A stretch of DNA of 32,371 bases from Muribaculaceae bacterium (GCA_022510385.1 JAFLTQ010000027.1:1-32371); one strand, 5' to 3'; positions 22,487 to 32,063 are shown, numbered from the stretch's first letter. A program made the numbers and translations. The notes: generated by a model from the letters alone, not told the origin.

Positions 22487-25400
22487 AATCAGACTTTTTC
22501 ATAGATCGCCCCGTATTCTCTATTGTGATTTCTATAGTCATAGTGATTATAGGAATCATTGGTCTCACCTTATTGCCGGTTGACCAATATCCCGATATAG
22601 TTCCTCCATCCGTAAGGATTTCTGCAAGTTATCCGGGAGCAGATGCCCAAACCGTCACTCAGGCGGTTGCAACACCAATTGAACAGGAATTGAATGGGAC
22701 TCCAGGAATGATCTATATGGAATCCACAAGCTCAAACTCCGGAGGTTACAATGCCACAGTCACATTTGAAATAGGCACCGATCCCGACATTGCTGCAGTG
22801 GATATCCAGAATCGCGTCAAAAAAGCGGAAGCACGCTTGCCGGCTGAAGTCGTAAAAAATGGTCTGTCAATAGAAAAACAGGCCTCAAGCCGTCTTATGA
22901 CAATCACTTTGTTGTCTTCGGATCCAAAATTCGACGAAGTGTATCTTTCCAACTACTCCACCCTCAATGTTTTGGATATGTTGAGGAGAATTCCGGGGGT
23001 CGGGAGCGTTACCAATGTGGGAAGTCGGTATTATGCCATGCAGATATGGGTTCAGCCGGATAAACTTGCCGACATGGGTATTACCATTAAAGACCTCCAG
23101 AACGCCTTGCAAGACCAGAACCGTGAGTCAGCTGCCGGTGTTTTCGGGCAGGCACCAATGGAAGGGGTTGATGTCACTATTCCGATAACGGCCCGGGGCC
23201 GGTTAAGTTCCGTTGATGAATTTGAACAGATTGTAGTAAGGGCAAATCCGGATGGGTCTATAATAAGGTTGAAGGATGTTGCCAGGGTCTCTCTTGAGGC
23301 TCAGTCTTACAATACGGAGAGCGGTGTAAATGGAGAGAATGCAGCCGTAATGAATATCAATCTTCTCCCAGGAGCTAATGCCATCGACGTGGCAAAGAGA
23401 GTGAAAGAGGAGATGAAGGAATTAAGCCGCAACTTTCCGGATGGTATCACATACAACATCCCGTTTGATGTCACAACTTATATATCCGAATCAATCTATC
23501 ACGTCTATCGCACCCTCTTTGAGGCAGTCATACTTGTAATAATTGTTGTATTCTTCTCATTACAGAGCTGGCGTGCTACAGTTATTCCCATGGTGGCAGT
23601 CCCTATTTCATTGATAGGGACATTCGGAGTGATGCTCCTTTTTGGGTTCTCACTGAATATGTTGACACTGTTAGGGTTAATTCTTGCAATTGGTATTGTG
23701 GTTGATGATGCCATAGTGGTTGTGGAGAATGTCGACAGGGTGATGCGCCAGGAGAAATTATCCTCTTACGAAGCTACCAAGAAGGCAATGAGTAACTTGG
23801 GGGGAGCATTGATTGCCATGTCTTTGGTGTTATGTGCTGTTTTTGTGCCTGTAAGTTTCCTCGGCGGTATCACGGGAATGCTCTACCGACAGTTTACCAT
23901 CACTATTGTAGTATCTGTAGTTATCTCTACAATTGTAGCTTTAACGCTTAGTCCGGTTATGTGTGTCTTAATGCTAAGACCGCAAACCAAGAAGAAGAGA
24001 AGAATCTTTAAGAGAATCAATATTTGGCTTGCAAAAGGTAATAGAATCTATGCCAAACTGATAATAAAAGCTTTGACTCGTTCAAAACGGGTTATTGCAG
24101 CCTTTGGTATGATTTTGATAGCCATCTGGCTTTTACACAGCTTCCTTCCTCAAAGTTTCATACCTCAGGAAGATCAAGGTTATTTCACAGTTGAACTGGA
24201 ATTACCCGAGGATGCTACGATAGAGAGAACGCGTAGAGTCACTGACCGGGCGATGGATTTTTTAATGAACGATCCGGATGTAGAGTATGTATTGAATGTG
24301 ACCGGTTCAAGCCCGCGTCTTGGAACATCCCAGTCAAGAAGTCAATTGACTGTAATCTTGAAGCCCTGGGGAGACAGAAAAAGTTCCAATATGGGTGAAA
24401 TCATGGAAAGAGTAAAAAAAGAATTCTCAAAATATCCTGAAAGTAAAGTCTACTTGTCGCGTCCACCTGTGATTCCGGGGCTTGGAGCTTCGGGTGGTTT
24501 TGAGTTTGCATTGGAAGCTCGTGGAGATGCGACCTATTCCGATGTGCAGAAAGCAGCCGACACATTGCTATATTATGCAAGACTCAGACCTGAATTGTCA
24601 AGTATGGCATCCTCGATGCAAAACGATATCCCGCAACTCTATTTCGATGTTGACAGGGACAAAGCCCGTTTACAAGGAGTCCAGATGTCGGATATCTTCA
24701 CAACAATGAAGACTTTCACAGGTTCGGTCTATGTCAACGACTTCAATCTTTTCAACCGAATATATAGAGTATATATTCAGGCCGAGGCCCCCTACCGAGC
24801 CAGAAAGGAGAATATCGGACTGTTCTACGTTAAAGGCACAGGAGGGAAAATGATTCCGATTTCATCTCTCGGTAACACAAATTACACAGCCGGAGCAGGC
24901 ACAGTGAAAAGATTCAATATGTTTACATCCGCTCCTTTCACCGGGGAAGCTGCTCATGGATACAGTTCCGGACAAGCTATGAATGCCATTGAAGAGATTG
25001 TCAGTGAGCATCTCCCCGATAATATTAGAATTGAATGGAGCGGTCTTTCCTATCAGGAGAAACATGCCAGTGGAAAGACAGCACTCGTGTTGGCATTGGC
25101 ATTCTTATTTGTTTTTCTCTTTCTTGCAGCTCAATATGAGAGTTGGACAATCCCTATTGCAGTCTTGCTGACACTTCCAATCGCTTGTGCCGGAGCATAT
25201 GTAGGAATATGGCTCATGGGGCTTGAGAATAACATTTATTTCCAGATCGGTCTCGTAATGCTTATAGGTCTTGCTGCCAGAAATGCTATCCTAATAGTTG
25301 AATTCGCCAAAGAAGAGATGGATAAAGGAAAAGATGTTGTAGGGGCCGCTCTTACCGCTGCTCATTTGCGTTTCCGACCAATTGTGATGACCTCCTTGGC

Positions 25401-25590
25401 TTTCATTTTAGGTCTTATTCCTCTTGTGATAGCTTCCGGACCAGGTTCTGTGAGCCGTCAGGGTATAGGTACCGGAGTTTTCTTCGGAATGATTACAGCT
25501 ATTACTGCCGGAATTATTTTCGTTCCTTTCTCTTTTGTCTGGATATATAGGATTAAGGATTATGTAAAAACAAGAAAAGTCAAAAAATGA
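22483..25590 (+). CDS. RND multidrug efflux pump (HAE1/AcrB family)
   Basis: The 1035-residue proton-driven exporter starts FFIDRPVFSIVISIVIVIIG and shows the 12-helix, two-docking-domain layout of AcrB, including LLPVDQYPDIVPPSVRISASYPGA. The proton-relay aspartates sit in GIVVDDAIVVVENV of TM4. In TM10 the essential Lys940 of AcrB is replaced by Arg933 (GLAARNAILIVEFA). The later RFRPIVMTSLAF keeps the residues matching Arg971 and Thr978. Hydrophobic drugs, bile salts or detergents are the usual HAE1 substrates, but specificity cannot be read here. Four-base overlaps couple it to the adaptor and outer-membrane genes. Confidence 0.96.
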   Translation: MKSDFFIDRPVFSIVISIVIVIIGIIGLTLLPVDQYPDIVPPSVRISASYPGADAQTVTQAVATPIEQELNGTPGMIYMESTSSNSGGYNATVTFEIGTDPDIAAVDIQNRVKKAEARLPAEVVKNGLSIEKQASSRLMTITLLSSDPKFDEVYLSNYSTLNVLDMLRRIPGVGSVTNVGSRYYAMQIWVQPDKLADMGITIKDLQNALQDQNRESAAGVFGQAPMEGVDVTIPITARGRLSSVDEFEQIVVRANPDGSIIRLKDVARVSLEAQSYNTESGVNGENAAVMNINLLPGANAIDVAKRVKEEMKELSRNFPDGITYNIPFDVTTYISESIYHVYRTLFEAVILVIIVVFFSLQSWRATVIPMVAVPISLIGTFGVMLLFGFSLNMLTLLGLILAIGIVVDDAIVVVENVDRVMRQEKLSSYEATKKAMSNLGGALIAMSLVLCAVFVPVSFLGGITGMLYRQFTITIVVSVVISTIVALTLSPVMCVLMLRPQTKKKRRIFKRINIWLAKGNRIYAKLIIKALTRSKRVIAAFGMILIAIWLLHSFLPQSFIPQEDQGYFTVELELPEDATIERTRRVTDRAMDFLMNDPDVEYVLNVTGSSPRLGTSQSRSQLTVILKPWGDRKSSNMGEIMERVKKEFSKYPESKVYLSRPPVIPGLGASGGFEFALEARGDATYSDVQKAADTLLYYARLRPELSSMASSMQNDIPQLYFDVDRDKARLQGVQMSDIFTTMKTFTGSVYVNDFNLFNRIYRVYIQAEAPYRARKENIGLFYVKGTGGKMIPISSLGNTNYTAGAGTVKRFNMFTSAPFTGEAAHGYSSGQAMNAIEEIVSEHLPDNIRIEWSGLSYQEKHASGKTALVLALAFLFVFLFLAAQYESWTIPIAVLLTLPIACAGAYVGIWLMGLENNIYFQIGLVMLIGLAARNAILIVEFAKEEMDKGKDVVGAALTAAHLRFRPIVMTSLAFILGLIPLVIASGPGSVSRQGIGTGVFFGMITAITAGIIFVPFSFVWIYRIKDYVKTRKVKK

Positions 25591-26969
25591 AATATATCTG
25601 TAAATACTGTTTTTTCATAATACTTTTGCTGGGGTTGGCAAATTGTTCTGCAGTCAAGAAACTCCCCAAGGCCGACATCCTACTTCCCGAAGCGGATAAT
25701 TCAGGGTATTCTCTTGATTCTTTGACCATAGCCGACCTCGGATGGTGGGAATTCTATGGGGATGAATATCTTAAAGATATCATAGGGAAAGTCTTGGCTG
25801 AGAATAAACGTCTGCAGATGGCTGCACAAAGGGTAGAACAGGCTCAATATTTATATAAGGTAGACCGAGCAGCTCTTTTACCCGAGCTTTCATTCCGCCT
25901 GCCTTGGAACCATGAGACCAACAGTTATTATAAAGAACTCGATCTTATTGACCCGGAAATAGGTGTGAAAGCCACTATCAGCTGGGAAGTGGATCTCTTC
26001 GGCAGCCTCCGCTGGAATAAAAAGAAGGCACAAGCCAACTATCGTGCCACTTTGGAAGATGAAAGGGCTATGAGGATGGTTCTCGTGGCTGAAACTGCCT
26101 CTGCTTATTTTCGCCTTGTAGCTTTAGACAATGAGCTCGCCATCGTAAAATCCACTATGGTTACCCGTGAAGAGGGAGTGAGGCTTGCCAAACTTCGCTT
26201 CACCGGGGGTCTTACTTCGGAAACAGTCTATCAGCAGGCCCAAGTGCAATATGCCACGGCAGCAGCTCTCATCCCCAATATCGAACATAATATCAAAGTC
26301 GCAGAAAATCAACTTTTGTTGTTGATGGGGTCGTTGCCGGATGAAGAAGTTAAACGGGCTTCTATGCTTAAGGACAACACTTTGCCTGAACGCATTCCTC
26401 TCGGCATCCCATCCACTCTGCTTGAGCGACGTCCGGATATAAAGTCATCAGAAGAAAACCTTCAAGCCGCGGTTGCAAATGTGGGATACACTTATGCTAA
26501 AAGATTTCCTTCTCTTAATATTGAGTTGACAGGTGGTGTTGAGGATAATGATTTCAAGAATCTTTTCAGGTCACCCTTCAGTTATGTGGCAGAAAATTTT
26601 GTGGCACCCCTTGTAGATTTCGGGAAAAGGAAAAACCGATATAAGGCTGCTGTCGCTGCTTATAATGAATCGAGACTCACATATGAGAATAAAGTTCTGG
26701 AAGCCTTTAATGAGGTTGACAATGCCCTTTCCCGTTATAATTCCGCCAGAAGAGCAGTCATCAAAGATACAGAATTGCTCGAAGCTGCCGATAAATATCA
26801 GGAGCTGACATGGAAACAATATAGAGGAGGAACTATTAATTATATCGATGTGCTCGATGCTCAGCGAAGATATTTTGAAGCTCAGATTGCAAAAATGAAC
26901 GCTATTCGTGATGAACATCTTGCATTGGTTCAACTTTATAAGGCTCTCGGAGGTGGTTGGCAGCTTTGA
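25587..26969 (+). CDS. RND outer-membrane factor lipoprotein (OprM/NodT family)
   Basis: This TolC-like channel completes the tripartite pump. The 460-residue protein has a lipoprotein signal with lipobox LANC (Cys20; Asn at -1 is uncommon), then WWEFYGDEYLKDIIGKVLAENKRLQMAAQRVEQAQ, the first outer-membrane efflux repeat. The second half repeats the pattern (LLERRPDIKSSEENLQAAVANVG, with the hallmark ERRPDI motif). ISWEVDLFGSLRW and VAPLVDFGKRKNRY are barrel-strand signatures of this family. The start overlaps the pump stop by four bases. The operon ends here, and the next promoter begins within 40 bases. Confidence 0.94.
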   Translation: MKYICKYCFFIILLLGLANCSAVKKLPKADILLPEADNSGYSLDSLTIADLGWWEFYGDEYLKDIIGKVLAENKRLQMAAQRVEQAQYLYKVDRAALLPELSFRLPWNHETNSYYKELDLIDPEIGVKATISWEVDLFGSLRWNKKKAQANYRATLEDERAMRMVLVAETASAYFRLVALDNELAIVKSTMVTREEGVRLAKLRFTGGLTSETVYQQAQVQYATAAALIPNIEHNIKVAENQLLLLMGSLPDEEVKRASMLKDNTLPERIPLGIPSTLLERRPDIKSSEENLQAAVANVGYTYAKRFPSLNIELTGGVEDNDFKNLFRSPFSYVAENFVAPLVDFGKRKNRYKAAVAAYNESRLTYENKVLEAFNEVDNALSRYNSARRAVIKDTELLEAADKYQELTWKQYRGGTINYIDVLDAQRRYFEAQIAKMNAIRDEHLALVQLYKALGGGWQL

Positions 26970-27003
26970 TCAAGTTGCCTTTCTCATATTTTTAAATTTC
27001 ATT

Positions 27004-27036
27004 TTTGATTTTCTTTGACTAAAATCATTAACTTTA
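27004..27036 (+). promoter_or_regulatory. Promoter of the aminopeptidase gene (TTTG-N21-TAACTTTA)
   Basis: TTTG at 27004-27007 and TAACTTTA at 27029-27036 are 21 bases apart, close to the Bacteroidetes -33/-7 pattern (last base of the -7 box is A in place of G). The downstream CACCAAAT resembles the bamD promoter. The ATG is 22 bases after the -7 element. Confidence 0.55.
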
Positions 27037-27057
27037 CACCAAATAAAGTAAAAAACT

Positions 27058-28851
27058 ATGGAAAAAGTTAACAAGGGATATCTTGAACTCCTAAGGAAGG
27101 TGATGAAAGAGAATGGTATTGATGCCGTTATCATCTCAGGTACCGATCCACATCAGAGCGAATTGCCTCCAAAGCATTGGCGTGGAAGAGAATGGCTCAC
27201 CGGGTTTGCAAGTGAAAACGGCACTAACGGCACAGCTGTCGTGACTCAAACCGATGCTCTCGTTTGGACCGACTCTCGTTTTTTCATCCAAGCCGAGGAA
27301 CAATTAAAAGGCACAGGCTTTGCTATGATGAAGGAGGATGGCCCGGAAGCTACCGATCTTATCGACTGGGTAGTGGAACACGTCAATAGTGGCCGGACTG
27401 TGGGTATCGATGGAATGACTTTCTCCGTGGCTTATGCTCAAAGAATCGAACAGGAATGTAATGATAACGGGATAAAATTCAATTCCGATTTTCCCCTCTT
27501 TGATTACATTTATCCAGATCGTCCTTCACGCCCTTTGAATCCTCTATTCGTCCATGATGAAAAAATTGTGGGTCAAGATGTTGATTCAAAAATGGATGAC
27601 CTGATGACTGAGGTGAAGGCAGAATTGGCAAATTCAATCCTGATTTCAGCCCTCGATGATATAGCCTGGGCTACCAACGTTAGGACCGCCAACGACATAG
27701 CCTACTCTCCTATTTTCGTTTCTTATCTCTATGTAGATGACGCAAGAAGAATTCTTTTTGTGGATGAGGAGAAAGTGACCGATGAAGTAAAAAAACATCT
27801 TGACAAATACCACATAGAGCTCAAACCATATGATGCAGTGTTGGATTTCGTGTCATCTCTTCCAAAGGTGAACCGTCTTCTCGTTGATCCTCAAAAGACT
27901 GCAAGAGGAGTCTATGACAAGATCGGCTGCACTCCTGTCTTTGGTGGTGCAGGTGTGGCCCGTCTGAAGAGTATCAAGAATCCTACTATGCTTGAGAATA
28001 TCGACATTGCAATGGATAAAGACGGCGTGGCCTTGGTAAAATTCTTTAAATATGTAGAAGAGAATGCTCCCGGAGGTAAACTAACTGAAGTGGGTTTGGG
28101 TAACTATCTACGTGCCCTTCGTCTTGCTGATCCTTCTTGTGTGGATGAAAGTTTCCATCCGATAATCGGCTGGAACGCTCATGGTGCTATCGTGCATTAT
28201 GAAGCTACAGAAGAAACTGATTTCACTATTCAAGGGGATGGCCTTCTTTTGGTTGACAGTGGCGGTCAATATACATTCGGCACAACGGATATCACGAGGA
28301 CTGTAGCTATCGGCACGCCCACTGCAGAACAGAAACGTGATTTCACCTTGGTTTTGAAGGGCCATATCGCGTTAGCATGCGCAAAATTCCCTGAAGGGAC
28401 CCGCGGTGCCCAATTAGATGTTCTCGCCCGCCAATTCCTTTGGGCTGATGGTAAGGCTTACTATCATGGCACAGGTCACGGGGTAGGTTTCTTTATCAAT
28501 TGTCATGAAGGCCCTCAAAATATTCGCTTAAATGAAAATCCTACCAATCTCGAACCCGGGATGGTGACAAGCGATGAGCCGGGAATATATATCGAGGACA
28601 AATATGGCATAAGAACTGAAAATCTAATTGCTGTTGAAAAATGGAAGACAACTGATTTCGGGCAATTCTTCCAATTCAAGACTCTTACCATGTTCCCTTA
28701 TGACAAGTCTTTGATGGATCTCTCCATCATGACTCCTGATGAAATAGCTTGGGTGAATGATTACCATAAGAAAGTGTATGCCCGTCTTTCTCCATTACTT
28801 GATGAGGAAGATAAAGCATGGCTTTCCCATAAGACTTCCCCGATAGCATGA
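27058..28851 (+). CDS. Xaa-Pro aminopeptidase (M24B family)
   Basis: The enzyme removes an N-terminal residue before proline, probably in the cytoplasm since no signal peptide is visible. The 597-residue protein is the long three-domain form (two creatinase-like N-terminal domains plus the pita-bread catalytic domain), as in eukaryotic aminopeptidase P1 and not the 440-residue E. coli PepP. All dinuclear-metal ligands are visible: Asp in LLVDSGGQY, Asp in TTDITRTVAIG, His in HGTGHGVG, Glu in SDEPGIYIED and Glu in RTENLIAVE. It is preceded by its own promoter and followed after 25 bases by the gamma-carbonic anhydrase gene. A peptide-catabolic role is inferred from the family. Confidence 0.94.
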   Translation: MEKVNKGYLELLRKVMKENGIDAVIISGTDPHQSELPPKHWRGREWLTGFASENGTNGTAVVTQTDALVWTDSRFFIQAEEQLKGTGFAMMKEDGPEATDLIDWVVEHVNSGRTVGIDGMTFSVAYAQRIEQECNDNGIKFNSDFPLFDYIYPDRPSRPLNPLFVHDEKIVGQDVDSKMDDLMTEVKAELANSILISALDDIAWATNVRTANDIAYSPIFVSYLYVDDARRILFVDEEKVTDEVKKHLDKYHIELKPYDAVLDFVSSLPKVNRLLVDPQKTARGVYDKIGCTPVFGGAGVARLKSIKNPTMLENIDIAMDKDGVALVKFFKYVEENAPGGKLTEVGLGNYLRALRLADPSCVDESFHPIIGWNAHGAIVHYEATEETDFTIQGDGLLLVDSGGQYTFGTTDITRTVAIGTPTAEQKRDFTLVLKGHIALACAKFPEGTRGAQLDVLARQFLWADGKAYYHGTGHGVGFFINCHEGPQNIRLNENPTNLEPGMVTSDEPGIYIEDKYGIRTENLIAVEKWKTTDFGQFFQFKTLTMFPYDKSLMDLSIMTPDEIAWVNDYHKKVYARLSPLLDEEDKAWLSHKTSPIA

Positions 28852-28876
28852 ACCTTTAAATCTTATAGTTCTACTT

Positions 28877-29413
28877 ATGGCTATAATTAGATCTGTGAGG
28901 GGATTTACCCCTGAGATAGGTAAAGACACATTTGTGGCTGAAAATGCAGTAATTGTCGGGGATGTCATCATTGGTGATGAATGTAGCATCTGGTATTCCA
29001 CTGTGCTGAGAGGCGATGTTAATTCCATAAGAATCGGGAACAGGGTGAATATACAAGATGGAAGTGTTCTTCACACCCTATATCAGAAATCTACGATAGA
29101 AATCGGTGATGACGTTTCAATCGGACATAATGTTATCATCCATGGGGCTAAAGTGAAGGATTATGCCCTCCTGGGAATGGGGAGCATAATTATGGATGAC
29201 GCTGAAGTAGGAGAAGGAGCTTTAGTTGCAGCCGGTTCAGTAGTATTGGCAAAGACAAAAATCGGCGACCATGAATTATGGGCCGGATGTCCCGCAAAAT
29301 TCGTAAAGATGGTGGAACCCGAAAAAGCCAAGGAGATGAATCAGAAAATTGCTCATAATTATCTGATGTATTCTAAATGGTATGATACCCCTGAACATAA
29401 AGGAGATAAATAA
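28877..29413 (+). CDS. Gamma-carbonic anhydrase family protein
   Basis: The 178-residue protein is a left-handed beta-helix with hexapeptide repeats, starting GFTPEIGKDTFVAENAVIVGDV. The family signature RGDVNSIRIGNRVNIQDGSVLHT contains the first zinc-ligand His, and IGHNVIIHG supplies the other two. The classical catalytic acidic loop of methanogen Cam is absent, as in most bacterial (YrdA/PaaY-like) members, so carbonic anhydrase activity is uncertain. It lies 25 bases after the aminopeptidase gene and 26 before the ketoisomerase gene. It could be mistaken for a sugar O/N-acetyltransferase because of the shared fold, but the His pattern argues against that. Confidence 0.88.
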   Translation: MAIIRSVRGFTPEIGKDTFVAENAVIVGDVIIGDECSIWYSTVLRGDVNSIRIGNRVNIQDGSVLHTLYQKSTIEIGDDVSIGHNVIIHGAKVKDYALLGMGSIIMDDAEVGEGALVAAGSVVLAKTKIGDHELWAGCPAKFVKMVEPEKAKEMNQKIAHNYLMYSKWYDTPEHKGDK

Positions 29414-29439
29414 AAATTAAAGGGAAGTAATAATTAGAA

Positions 29440-29877
29440 ATGGATCCTGACAAAGGGAATATTAAATCAGACATAAAGCCTTCGTTGATAGAGCTCTCAA
29501 GAGTCTATGATCCCAGAGGGAATCTATCTGTTGTGGAGGAGTTTCGTGATGTCCCTTTTGAAATTAAAAGGGTGTTCTGGATTTATGATGTTCCCGGAGG
29601 TGAAAACAGAGGAGGACATTCTCATAAGACTCTCTATCAGTTTATCGTGGCAACCAGCGGAAGCTTTCAGGTGAATGTGACAGATGGTGTCAACAAAAAC
29701 TCTTTCTTCCTGAATCACCCCTTCATAGGAGTATTGATTCCCCCCGGTTTTTGGGCAACACAAGAGGATTTCTCTTCCGGAGCTGTCTGTATGGTATTAG
29801 CCTCCGAATATTACGATGAAGATGATTATATCCGCAACTATGATGATTTCTTAAAGTGGAAGGAAATATCGAAATAA
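29440..29877 (+). CDS. dTDP-4-dehydro-6-deoxyhexose 3,4-ketoisomerase (FdtA/QdtA, WxcM-like)
   Basis: This small cupin enzyme moves the keto group from C-4 to C-3 of dTDP-4-keto-6-deoxyglucose, preparing it for C-3 amination. The 145-residue protein shows the family features: YDPRGNLSVVEEF at the N-terminus, IYDVPGGENRGGHSHKTLYQFI with the catalytic histidine pair His60/His62, and IPPGFWATQEDFS. FdtA yields the galacto and QdtA the gluco product, and sequence inspection alone does not separate them. Its 3' end overlaps the acyltransferase gene by 22 bases. The aminotransferase two genes downstream is the expected next enzyme. Confidence 0.88.
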   Translation: MDPDKGNIKSDIKPSLIELSRVYDPRGNLSVVEEFRDVPFEIKRVFWIYDVPGGENRGGHSHKTLYQFIVATSGSFQVNVTDGVNKNSFFLNHPFIGVLIPPGFWATQEDFSSGAVCMVLASEYYDEDDYIRNYDDFLKWKEISK

Positions 29878-30827
29878 AAAGATATACCCCTGATCAAAAA
29901 TTGGTCTGGAATGAATTTGTGGAAAGTTCCAAAAACGGAACTTTCCTTTTCAATAGAGACTATATGGATTATCATTCCGACCGATTCATTGACAATTCCT
30001 TCCTTATATATCGAAAAGGGAAACTTTATTCTCTTCTTCCGGCTAATCGCAAGGATGATACTCTCTATTCCCATCAAGGGTTAACCTACGGAGGGTTGAT
30101 TATGAATGATAAATGCACGGCCGAAAATATTCTTGAAGTCTTTGAATCACTTACTGAAGAATTGAAAAGAGAAGGAATTCGAAAATTTGTTTACAAACCT
30201 GTTCCGCATATCTATCACAGATTGCCTTCTGAAGAGGATCTTTATGCATTATTTCGAATAAATGCTCAATTGACGGTGAGAAATATTTCTTCTACAATAA
30301 TGTTGAATTCTCTTCTTAGAATGAATAAAGATAGAAGAGAAGCAATAAGAAGAGCTGATAGAAATGGATTGGTGGTAAAGCAATCTACTGATTTTGAAGG
30401 ATTCTGGCGAATTTTGGAAGAGAATCTTAATGGAAGATATGGAGCAAAACCCGTACATAATGTTAATGAAATCATTAAGCTCGCCTCTTTATTTCCTAAT
30501 CAAATTAAATTATGGGTTGCAAATCTTAATTCTAATAATCAAGAAGATGGAATTAAAATGATGGCCGGAGTGGTTTGTTACTACACTCCCACCACCATTC
30601 ATGCACAATATATTTCTGCCACATCTGAGGGTAAGAGAATGGGGGCTGTTGATTTGATTATCTCTCACCTTATAGAAAAGGAAAAATTAGAAGGGGGAAT
30701 TAAATGGATTGATTTGGGCACCTCTAACGAAGACTCAGGTAAATATCTTAATGAATCTTTGATATATCAGAAACAAGGATTTGGTGGACGTGCCATATGT
30801 TATGACACCTATGAGCTTAATTTATAA
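29856..30827 (+). CDS. GNAT/FemAB-like acyltransferase
   Basis: The 323-residue protein resembles FemAB/GNAT-fold acyltransferases: an N-terminal half with NGTFLFNRDYMDYHSDRF and YRKGKLYSLLPANR, and a C-terminal GNAT-like half with AGVVCYYTPTTIHAQYISATSEGKRMGAVDLII and IKWIDLGTSNED. Start is GTG at 29856 inside the preceding gene, and that frame gives a folded-looking N-terminus. Placed between a 3,4-ketoisomerase and a 3-aminotransferase, it is the natural candidate to acylate the new 3-amino group, where other pathways use a hexapeptide-repeat acetyltransferase (FdtC/QdtC). The donor, acyl-CoA or aminoacyl-tRNA, cannot be told from sequence. The fold is moderately certain, the substrate is inferred. 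Confidence 0.75.
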   Translation: MEGNIEIKRYTPDQKLVWNEFVESSKNGTFLFNRDYMDYHSDRFIDNSFLIYRKGKLYSLLPANRKDDTLYSHQGLTYGGLIMNDKCTAENILEVFESLTEELKREGIRKFVYKPVPHIYHRLPSEEDLYALFRINAQLTVRNISSTIMLNSLLRMNKDRREAIRRADRNGLVVKQSTDFEGFWRILEENLNGRYGAKPVHNVNEIIKLASLFPNQIKLWVANLNSNNQEDGIKMMAGVVCYYTPTTIHAQYISATSEGKRMGAVDLIISHLIEKEKLEGGIKWIDLGTSNEDSGKYLNESLIYQKQGFGGRAICYDTYELNL

Positions 30828-30835
30828 AGTGAGGG

Positions 30836-31948
30836 ATGGATATGGTGAAGTTTTTGGATTTGGAGAAGATAAATGCCGGATATGCTTCGGGAATAGAGAA
30901 AGCCATTAACCGTGTCTTGAATTCGGGATGGTATCTTAAAGGGAAAGAAACAGAAAACTTTGAACAGGCATATGCTGATTTTATAGGTACTAAATATGCT
31001 GTGGCCTGTGGTAACGGACTCGACGCTCTCACTCTTATTTTTATGGCATACATTGAAATGGGAGTAATGAAACCCGGAGATGAAGTGATAGTGCCGGCCA
31101 ACACTTATATCGCATCTATTTTGGCTGTTTCAAGAGCCGGACTGAAACCTGTGTTAGTGGAACCAAATAAAGTTACTCTCCAAATTGACGATTCTAAGAT
31201 TGAAGAAAAAATCTCTCCTCTTACAAAGGCCATAATGATTGTAAATTTATACGGACAAAATGCTTTCTCCGACAAGATAGGAGAGATATGTAAACAATAT
31301 GGCCTTAAGCTTATAGAAGATAATGCACAGGCACACGGAGCAGTGTATAAAGGGACACGTACCGGTGCATTGGGAGATGCCGCAGGCCATAGTTTTTATC
31401 CCGGGAAAAATTTAGGCGCATTGGGAGACGCAGGAGCAGTTACTACTAATGATAAAATTCTGGCAGAAACAGTAAAGGCTCTTGGAAACTATGGCTCCGA
31501 GAAAAAATATGTTTTTAATATGAAGGGGCTAAATTCCCGTATTGATGAAATTCAGGCAGCTGTTTTAAATGAAAAACTTAAAACCCTTGATTCCGACAAT
31601 AAAAGAAGAAGAGAAATTGCAAAAAGATATTTCGAGGGGATTGACAATAGAGAAATAAAATTACCGGGAGTCTCTTTAGAGGAAGACAATGTTTTTCATA
31701 TTTTTCCTATCTTTTCTAAAAACAGAGATAGGCTCCGGGAATTTTTAAAAGAAAACGGAATAGAAACGATTATCCATTATCCTATTCCTCCTCATAAACA
31801 GATAGCCTACCGGGAATGGAATGACTTCTCTTTCCCGGTGACTGAACAAATTCATAGGGAGGAGCTATCATTGCCTATTTCTCCTGTTATGACTGATTCA
31901 GAGGTGGAGGAAGTTATATCAGTTCTTAATTCATTCCGGCCTGCTTAA
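30836..31948 (+). CDS. DegT/DnrJ/EryC1-family sugar 3-aminotransferase (FdtB/QdtB-like)
   Basis: The PLP enzyme transfers an amino group from glutamate to a 3-keto-6-deoxy dTDP-sugar. The 370-residue protein has the family motifs: [14 protein letters not shown] near the start, [34 protein letters not shown] (Asp162), [15 protein letters not shown] with PLP Lys191, and [10 protein letters not shown]. Length is standard. It starts eight bases after the acyltransferase stop, completing the cassette. The pairing with an FdtA/QdtA-type gene argues for C-3 amination over ArnB- or PseC-type C-4 amination. The upstream dTDP-glucose enzymes (RmlA, RmlB) are not in the window. Confidence 0.92.
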   Translation: MDMVKFLDLEKINAGYASGIEKAINRVLNSGWYLKGKETENFEQAYADFIGTKYAVACGNGLDALTLIFMAYIEMGVMKPGDEVIVPANTYIASILAVSRAGLKPVLVEPNKVTLQIDDSKIEEKISPLTKAIMIVNLYGQNAFSDKIGEICKQYGLKLIEDNAQAHGAVYKGTRTGALGDAAGHSFYPGKNLGALGDAGAVTTNDKILAETVKALGNYGSEKKYVFNMKGLNSRIDEIQAAVLNEKLKTLDSDNKRRREIAKRYFEGIDNREIKLPGVSLEEDNVFHIFPIFSKNRDRLREFLKENGIETIIHYPIPPHKQIAYREWNDFSFPVTEQIHREELSLPISPVMTDSEVEEVISVLNSFRPA

Positions 31949-31960
31949 AAGTATGCAGGC
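31939..31960 (+). terminator. Weak hairpin at the end of the aminosugar cassette
   Basis: gcctgc (31939-31944) pairs with gcaggc (31955-31960) around a 10-base loop that contains the stop codon. The following ttataacttatta is only moderately T-rich. It is a possible terminator of the three-gene cassette. Confidence 0.4.
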
Positions 31961-32033
31961 TTATAACTTATTACATTCCCCTCTATTTTCTATGGTTTAA
32001 TCACTTAATGTGATTTTTTATTTTTTTAGGAAA

Positions 32034-32063
32034 TTTGTTAAGGTTTCCCAAATATTAAATTTG
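32034..32063 (+). promoter_or_regulatory. Promoter of the GNKEAR-repeat protein (TTTG-N18-TAAATTTG)
   Basis: TTTG at 32034-32037 and TAAATTTG at 32056-32063, followed by CC, match both Bacteroidetes promoter boxes at near-ideal spacing. The ATG is 104 bases beyond the -7 element, giving a leader of about 95-100 bases with no evident riboswitch or strong hairpin. This is one of the best promoters in the window. Confidence 0.7.

Noticed and set aside
28877..29413. Hexapeptide-repeat protein as the missing FdtC/QdtC sugar N-acetyltransferase
   Set aside because: The RGDVNSIRIG signature and three zinc-ligand histidines fit gamma-carbonic anhydrase better, and it lies outside the overlapping cassette.
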